The position numbers were made by a program, and so were the translations under genes. A stretch of DNA of 64,000 bases from Lotus japonicus (Eukaryota > Streptophyta > Magnoliopsida > Fabales > Fabaceae): positions 37,907,176 through 37,971,175 of the forward strand of contig NC_080046.1 in the NCBI RefSeq assembly GCF_012489685.1, read 5' to 3'. Position 1 is the stretch's first letter. Each line of letters starts with the position of its first letter. Below the pieces are notes generated by a model, which was not told the DNA's origin, searched no databases, and was given only the letters and a program-made list of their open reading frames with translations. Positions 56,653 to 64,000 of this stretch are shown one piece after another.

Positions 56653-58051
56653 TGTCACAATACCATCTCTGCCTCAGGGGAGCATTTCAAGCGAAGCAGG
56701 AATTGAAGCACATGCAGACGCAGTGTGAGAATTCCTCTTTCAAAATGAACAGTAAAAGAACGCATTAAAATCATTCTATTCCCTAAGCCAGGTTAGAATT
56801 GACCGCCAAGAATCAACAGAAAGAAACATTATGGAAGAAAAACCAAATTATGATAATAGACTAAAAGGTCAACAATTTAAGAAGTCTTTTAAGATGTGTA
56901 GTCTATTTGAAGAAGTCTTTCAAACACTTCATCCTCAAACCTGTACAATTTTTTTCTGATTCATATTTTTATTGATTCTTTGATGTCCTTCATGTGCCTA
57001 ACTTGCACGAACCACTAATATATGGATTGAATAATTATAATCTTCTTTAAAATGAAGTAAGACAATCATAGAATGAAAAGAATAGTCCATGCAAGTAAAC
57101 TTCTTACATAGAAATAGTATTCAAAAGAACAAATATGGTCATCATGACATCATTGCAAGTATGAACTAATACAGTCACCAAATGACCACAAGACCAAAAA
57201 ATAGAAGTGATACTTTATTGCTCTCCAACACCTTCATAATTAGAAAGGGTGAAATAGAAAGTTTGACCTAAGCATTCATAGCAAATGAAAGAATAAGTTA
57301 CCTAGAATTGTGGCGATAATTAAGAAGAATCCTCCTTCTTTAATTTGAAGACAATTTCAGTATTTATCTATCTTATGTTGATCAAACCAAGAAATATAAG
57401 TAACGTTTTAAAACTTAAGTCAGTAATCCACCATTCTTGTCATCTTTCTAATTGAGGGGCTTAAATGACATACACGGATAGATTCCACTTCCTACAAAAT
57501 TCAAGCTGTTACTAACAGGAAAAGATAGCAAATCTGCAATTTCATAAAAAGAAAAGGAAATTAAAGCCCCTAAGGCTGCTCAAATCACATGGTAACCATA
57601 ACCAATGTCCCTCAAATTATTAAATGGCAGTTATGCCACTTGCTGAAGATACTGATTTGAGAATATAACAACCCACTCCAACTCTCCTGTGCATAAAATA
57701 GATTTTCAATCTGCCTCATCATTGCAGAAGTATCAACCAACTACATTCTTCACTTCTCTATGCTATTTTTAATCAGAGTTGAGAAACAGTGAAAATATAG
57801 GGAAGGAGAAGACACATAACGAACTAAGCAGGTATGTGAGGTTGATGATTAAAGTTGCATGTATGAGTCCATAATTTATAGAAACAAATTAAAGAGCAAT
57901 GAAATTAAAGGCTCACACCTGTATTTAACTGCAATGACAGAGTCCAAGAACCTTCTCAACAATACCGACGATGAAACATTTCAAATTTCAAATATGGTGA
58001 TGATGACCTTGCGCATGGAGTAATTCAATCTTGCAAGTAAAGGAAAATGTC
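56653..58051. other. Intergenic, no gene seen
   Basis: AT-rich, fragmented frames, no element recognised. The last five bases, ATGTC, should be the left TSD of the gypsy element. Confidence 0.55.
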
Positions 58052-58499
58052 TGTAACACCCCACATTTTCGGGTGCCACGGTAGTAACATGTTAAAGTAA
58101 ATATGCAATCTTTTCCAAAAGGGATTTATAAATGTGAGTATTTATTTTTTTTTCCTTTTCGAAGTGTTTCTAAAATATGTAATGCATACTCCCAACCGTA
58201 AATAATTTACATCTGGCCTCGATCAAGGCACAGCATAGAGTACATGACAAATAAACTAAGATCCAACAACGGACTCACTATGCAATGACTCCATAAATCC
58301 GATATACTCCCTATGATTTCCACACTGAGTAACCATAGGAAAGCAATGCACCGGAACCTACCCGAAACCTTAAATACAAATCATAAAATGATCCTGCAAG
58401 CTTAAATCAATAACGGTAAGCTTTTCTACCCAAAGGCTCTAGCCCTACACCCGACTCTATTCTTCGAGTCTTCTATAGATCTTCCAAGTGGAGTAGCAT

Positions 58500-58640
58500 C
58501 TGCTCACATCACCTCCTTTCGTCGTCGTCCACGCTCGTCAGTCCGGTCCTCCATGACCCTTCCCCGATACGTCGCCCGGTGACCAGCAACATCGATCACC
58601 CAAGCGGTGGGGCATCCCGATCCTGCAGCTCATATCTGAT
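58500..58640 (-). pseudogene. Relic of the LTR-internal ORF
   Basis: Reads RYEL.D.DAP, then after a 1-nt shift WVIDVAGHRATYRGRVMEDR, aligned to the 39.3-kb ORF. It then diverges and stops. Frame-broken here. Confidence 0.5.
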
Positions 58641-58929
58641 CCCCCCCCCCCCCGAGGGAGAGACCACCGAGAACCAGTCGGCCATCGACATCTGGCAGCA
58701 GGCCGACCGCCCAAACACAAACATACAAACAAAGCCAAGGCGCTAGGGTCAACTCACAGCAATAAGTACATATACACTCAGCATGTGACAGGGTATATAT
58801 ATATAAGTTGTTATATAAGCATATAAGTAATCCTAGCATGTTATGGCTCTAACATTGCTTCAATAAACAAACAGCACACAATCTCAGTCAGCATGAATGT
58901 ATGCGTGAAATGCACAATATGAATCCGGA

Positions 58930-59178
58930 TTTGTGACGCGTTCCCGTTCGCCACAAGTGAAGCATTCCCGTTCTTCACTATGGATGGACCATTCCCGTTA
59001 TCCATCCTGGATGAAATCCATCCTGGATGAACCATTCCCGTTATTCATCCTTGGTGAACCATTCCCGTTATTCACCATATGATGAACCATTCCCGTTATT
59101 CATCATTTATGCAAGGTGAACCATTCCCGTTATTCACCATGATATGCACAGGTGAACCATTCCCGTTATTCACCCGAT
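58930..59178. repeat. Covarying hairpin array 1
   Basis: At least eight consecutive hairpins share a core (C)CATTCCCGTT(A), or CGTTCCCGTT in the first, while stems differ but stay paired: AGTGAAG/CTTCACT, GGATGGA/TCCATCC, GGATGAA/TTCATCC, TGGTGAA/TTCACCA, ATGATGAA/TTCATCAT, GGTGAA/TTCACC. One unit (about 59008-59024) lacks the loop core. Confidence 0.88.
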
Positions 59179-59260
59179 TGAATGCAACGTGGTTAGCCAA
59201 ACAACGAATCGCCCTTACCACGAAAGTGTTTAGCTCACAACCCAATCTCAACAAACCCAT

Positions 59261-59465
59261 GAGTTAGTGTCGGTTAATACAACACAACTCGGAGTAAGTG
59301 TCGGTCAATACAACACAGCTCCACCAACAAGAATACACAAGGGTCTAGTGTCGGTCAATACAACACAGCCCAAACAACAAGAGCGCTAAGTGTCGGTCAA
59401 TACAACACCGCTCCAACAACAAGAGAACCCAAGGGATTAGTGTCGGTCAATACAACACAACCCCA
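59261..59465. repeat. Covarying hairpin array 2
   Basis: Five units share the core GTGTCGGTYAATACAACAC (itself GTGT/ACAC paired). Flanks change together: GAGTT/AACTC, GGAG/CTCC, GGG/CCC, GAGCG/CGCTC, GGGaTT/AACCC. Confidence 0.85.
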
Positions 59466-62400
59466 TCAACAAGAGTACGTAAAGTACTCGGTGACTTTCA
59501 ATCATCACCATAGCTCACCTTAGTGGCTTTCCCCAATTCCAATAACTCACAACAAAGGTCGACTTTTCCCCGTCTTTCGTAAATATTTTCCCCTTCAGTT
59601 TTCCTATACTTAAACGTTAATAAAAATGATTTCAATTCAGATTAGTCAGGTTATGAGTTTATTTCTCAAAATCTAGGTTTCCCAAGTCTTTAGTTTTCGA
59701 AATTCTAATCCTTCTACGTTTTCCGAAAACCAACCACCCAAAAGAAGTTTCCCGGGAAAAGTCTAAGTAAACCAACAAATACCAACCAGGCTAGGTCTCA
59801 AACCCCTCATTTGGACTTGCCTAGGGTTGCTCATCCAACCCAAAATATCAAAGATCACCAGATCAATGAATCTCCACTCCGAAGTCGCGTCAAAACGCAC
59901 AATCCAACAAAAGCACAACATCACAAGTTATGGAAAAGTATCATAACATCAACTCAACATCATAAACAACATCAGATAAAGCATAAGTCGAATTTATCGA
60001 CGCCTATCATGCAATCATAGCTGATATAGTAAGTTGCCCTAACCTTAGGCGCTTTCCTTACTAAGTTGCGACTCCAATCAAATCCAGTCATATCTTTGCT
60101 TTCCCGTGTTGGCTCACTTCCGTCTGTTCTTTGGCTTCATCGTCAAGCGCTTCCGTTATTCATACCCTTCATAAGTACACATAACATAATCACTAATTGA
60201 GCTACCTACTTTCCAAGTCTAAAGCTACACTCTCAAGCAATTGACTCGGCGAAATCACAAGTTAAACTCAATCTCCTTAATGGTTATAAACCATCAAGAT
60301 CAACCTCAGAAATTAAGATAAGTCATCATAATGACAACAAAGCAATAACAAAGCTTCAAAATCTTATGACTTAGTAAATCAACTTTAAAACCAAATACTC
60401 ATATGCTTGTCAAAATAGATAAGTACACATTACTAGTACTTACTCCTCTCATTTTCCTTAGAGATCTCAGTCTCTAATAGGATACTCATTGAGGTATTTT
60501 CGCAATACTACACACCACTTCCCGTTAAAGCAATTAACACAACATCTGCAATAGCATTCTCCTATCATCCTCCTTAAGTAATCTCTTCCCGTTTTCTATT
60601 CCATAATCCTCTTTATCCTCAATACTTACTTATCAAGTCACCTACAACAACTTAATGTCTCAACTCGCTCTCACGATCTATTCCTCAAGCCAACGTTGTA
60701 TCATTATCAATTCTTATCAAAACCACTAACTCTTATCAAGTAATCCATAAACCATAGTTAACTTCCAAGGCAACCAACTCTTCTTATCTAATGATTATGT
60801 ACTTATTCATGACTCATAAGCTCCTTCAAAACGATCGAATCATTTCTCTTAAACTTAAACTCGCGATATCTCATTAGAAACACAACCCTAGTCTCTTCGA
60901 AACTCCACTTTGGTTCTACAAAAATCCCAACTTATAGATAAGTCATCAATCTCTAAGAAATAACTTCTAGTCCTCAATCAATCCCTTAATCACTTCTAAG
61001 TCCTTGAACTTCCAAAGTTTCAAATCTAGACCTTCTAGAACCAAGTATTTATAGTAAAGCTCATAGACTTCTTGGAATTCAAGATTCAATCCTAAGTCAT
61101 CTTCCAACATCAAGATTGCAATCATAACTTAATCCATTCTAATTAATACCTTTCGGAGTCTAATTCCTCACTCGGAAATCCAAACTTAATTGCTCTCTAT
61201 CCAATCTTTTTATTCCTAAGCATCCATCGACTAGCGAGATAGTATCAATACGCTTATTCCCTAACACTCCGACAACTTGTTCGACTTTCAAAACTTTTCG
61301 CAAAAGCTTTTCAAGCACATTAAGGCTTAAAACAAAATCCTTAAAACCCCCAAAACCACTTAACTCAAAGGAAACAACTTTTTAGAAAACTTAATACATT
61401 AACATAAAACTCTACTCAACCACTCAACCTTCGTAAAGAGATTAGTAAAACATATTACATTAGAAATATATATTTTCTTCAGCCAATTAGCAGTAGAAAG
61501 AGTTTCAAATGTGTTTTATATTAAAGTAGACTCTTGGGGCTTTCTAAAAAGTGATCATACACCTAAAACGGATAAAAGATGAGAGAGTTATGCAATTTTC
61601 AAGTTGGAGAACCGAAACAGGGAATTGTCCCCTGCAGGTTCTGTTAGTGACGGAAAAACAGAGCTTTGTGACGGAAAAACTGATGTTTGTGACGGACTTC
61701 ATAACAGAACGTGGTTTTGAAATTTCCAACATGTTCTCAGCACCATAACACTATCTCAAACCATTTTGATTCATCTAAACCCCAGATAAATTTAGAAATC
61801 AAATATACAAACATACTAATCAAGAAATTAAGGCTTTTACCAAGGAAAATGAGAAGATGATGTGCCGGTGGCGTCCTCTGCGTGGTGGAGCTCACGGTGG
61901 TGGTGCTTGGGTCCTTTCATGGGGGTCTCCATTCAAAACCAGAAGAAGGAGAACAAAGATGGTGGATTGTTAGGCTCCATGGAGAGCAAGGAACGGTGGT
62001 GGTTAGAAGATGGAGCAAATATGTGATGAGAAGGGGTGTGTGTGGCTTTCATATTGGTGGTGGTGCCATGTTTGTTGCTGCAAGTTAGAAAGGAGAAGAA
62101 TCATGGTGATAGTGATGGTGTGATCAGCGGTTGCAAGAGGGAGAGTAGAGGTGGTGGCTCATGGACTGGTTGTCCATGGAGAAGAAAAGGATGTGGAGAT
62201 GCTGATCAAAAGAGAAAGAGGAACGGTGGGGAGTTGTTGCAGCAAATAAAAGAAGGAGATAAAGTAGGTAACCAAGAAAGAAAAGAAGAAGAAAAGGAGA
62301 AGAAAGGAAGAAAGAGCAGAAATGGGTCTGCTGAAGAAAGAAAGAAAACGTGAAGGAAGAAAAAGAAATAGTGAGGAAGAGAGAAATGAGAGTGAGTCGA

Positions 62401-63058
62401 GGATGAGGTGGATGGAGGGATAAGGATGGTGAGATATTTTCTAATTATATTTTGAGAAGATATATATTTTTTTAAAACCGATACGAATTGATTTAGACAC
62501 TGAATGATTTAGCTCATAGAGTTAAGATAAAAATATAAGGGTGATATATTATTATCCCAAAAATTATGAGGAACTCTATGAAATGATAAAATATAAATTT
62601 GAATCACTTTGAGCAAAATAAAATGATTCATAGACCAAGAAAGAAGTAGAAACTGAGCTAAAGAATAACTGTGAGACAACTAGAACAAATATGACGTCGT
62701 CATATTATGCGTATAAGTCAAGTATAAATTATAAGAAAATGACAATAGTACTTATCATCATTTGAAAGAAAAAGACAATTGTCAGATAGCTCACGGAGCG
62801 TTGAATTGAGTTTATCGAATAAAACAAAAGTTATGGCTTATTAAAAATAAGAAGACTAATGATATTATTTCTATTTTCAATGAAACTATAGAAAATAAAA
62901 TATTTTGAAATTAATTATCATTTAAATGATTTCCTTGATTCGTAATTAAAATCAAGTCAGGAAAATAACTTTAAAAATAATAATAGATTATAAACACTCA
63001 ATTAATTAATATAATGAAATTAAATAAATAATCTAGTTATTTATTTCAGGGTCTTACA

Positions 63059-63076
63059 ATACTACCCCCCAAAAAG
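63059..63076 (-). other. Polypurine tract of the gypsy element
   Basis: Minus strand CTTTTTGGGGGGTAGTAT directly before the 3' LTR. Confidence 0.8.
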
Positions 63077-64000
63077 AAAGTTTCGTCCTCGAAACTTGGT
63101 GTCAGAGAAAACTCGGGAATAACATTCCCTCACATTTCCTTCCACCCTAAGTAGTGTCAGAGCGCATCCCAAAACTGGGAGACGTCACAACGAATTCACC
63201 TCAAAGGTGACATACAAGACAAGAAGCACGACTTAGGTATCTACTAATCGTCCTCCACTAGATCTAGATATCATGCTCATAGTAGTGTTCTAAGCACCTA
63301 CGTCAATCGCCTACATGAACGACCTCACATGTATCGTCATGCCCTCCCGCTAATAGTCCAACCATAATACTAACAATCATAACATCATGCTAATACTATT
63401 TTAATCTCGTCACAAGTTTCTTCTACCCAAAATCTCGCACTCAACATCCATTGACCAACAACTCTTAAGCAAATTCCCATCTTAATTAGAATCTAACAAT
63501 CCATCAACCTAATCTTCTTTCCGAACTACCCTTATTCAAACCATAAAGTCAACCTTCCTCTTAGTCACAAATCAAATCATAACTTATCTCAAGTCTTAAC
63601 ACTCTACACAACTCGAGACTCAAAATCTCTAGCTTGATTAGTCTCACGTCAAACAATCCTTAGTCTTTAAACCTCCGAAGATCTAACTGATATCCTCAAA
63701 ACTAAAACCACTAACTCTCTTATTCACCCATGATTCTCAACATACAAAATCAATCTCGACCATAAGATTCCAGTTCAACTTATAAACTCTCAGTTGCTAA
63801 CCTCGTCGTGTTCCTCTAAAATCCAAAATCATTGTTTGATCATTACTTACTCCTCTAGAGTCTAACTAAGTGATAGTAAACCAACAAGTCTAGTCTCTCA
63901 GTGTATTTAGTACACAATCATATAACTTATGGGATTGGCCAATAATTTGTTAGTGGGATTGTAATTTGAATTAGTAATTAATGCATGCTATCTTTTTTTT
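63077..64000 (-). mobile_element. Gypsy internal region, 3' UTR; element continues beyond window
   Basis: The minus strand just before the PPT reads DTKFRGRNF, like the tail of chromovirus polyproteins. Further upstream the frames are closed, so no pol domain is visible in this window. Confidence 0.6.

Larger units (their letters stand above)
58052..63058 (-). mobile_element. 5.0-kb 3' LTR of a Ty3/gypsy element (Tekay/Del-like)
   Basis: In minus orientation TGTAAGACCCTGAAATAA...GGGGTGTTACA. It is preceded by a polypurine tract and the GAGGACGAAACTTTCTTTTTG segment (in two parts: GAGGACGAAAC and TTTCTTTTTGGGGGG) that typically ends chromovirus internal regions. Same family as the solo LTR at 36190-40203. 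Contains the poly-C (poly-G in sense) tract 58641-58653, a coding-like relic (about 58500-58640) and two hairpin arrays (58930-59465). Confidence 0.82.

Noticed and set aside
61860..62353. Plus-strand ORFs rich in Gly, Val, Lys and Glu
   Set aside because: They lie antisense in the gypsy LTR, in purine-rich sequence, with no domain and no counterpart in the other LTR.

Overview
This is plant nuclear DNA and contains only one convincing intact host protein gene. The evidence for a plant is spliced genes, plant retrotransposon lineages, a eukaryotic tRNA gene, Stowaway- and hAT-type MITEs, and Helitrons carrying RPA1-like sequence. The element types suggest a eudicot, probably a papilionoid legume; this is an impression, not a search result. 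Most of the window is nested transposable elements. Many boundaries can be fixed exactly from target-site duplications (TSDs).

Layout: 0.5-1.4 kb is a TRIM element (TSD TGCAC) next to a decayed LINE. 2.0-2.5 kb is GGT-rich low-complexity DNA beside a Helitron end. 4.0-8.2 kb is a non-coding LTR element (LARD, TSD CTATA, tRNA-Asp primer site). 8.2-9.6 kb is a LINE 3' half. 9.9-22.2 kb is a complete, young, minus-strand Sirevirus-type Ty1/copia element (TSD TTATA) with gag, pol in the +1 frame, a large third ORF, and an antisense coiled-coil ORF. 22.7-27 kb holds a SINE/LINE chimera, a long fold-back with a third arm, a plastid trnT-like scrap and a LINE tail. 27.1-31.1 kb is a minus-strand LINE (TSD TTTTATGTTA) interrupted by a Cassandra (5S-rRNA LTR) element with three LTRs, one of them inverted (TSD CAGAG). 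A tRNA-Gly(GCC) gene lies at 31.3 kb.

From 31.6 to 53.4 kb the backbone is an ancient duplication. Copy 1 (31.6-34.0 plus 41.8-44.8 kb) is split by a 7.8-kb Helitron that contains a 4-kb solo LTR. Copy 2 (49.7-53.4 kb) preserves the empty Helitron site and carries the intact gene, a two-exon RBR (RING-IBR-RING) E3 ubiquitin ligase. The copy-1 paralogue has lost the RBR domain and ends in a repeat array of SUMO-consensus motifs. A second Helitron (44.9-47.7 kb) with an RPA1-like fragment separates the copies.

53.4-58.0 kb has Helitron ends, a Stowaway MITE and LINE fragments. 58.05-63.06 kb is the 5-kb 3' LTR of a minus-strand Ty3/gypsy element, probably a Tekay/Del chromovirus, and the rest of the window lies inside it. 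That LTR belongs to the same family as the solo LTR at 36-40 kb. It contains two adjacent arrays of hairpins whose stems covary around constant cores, the most unusual signal in the window. The family also carries a coding-like ORF inside the LTR.
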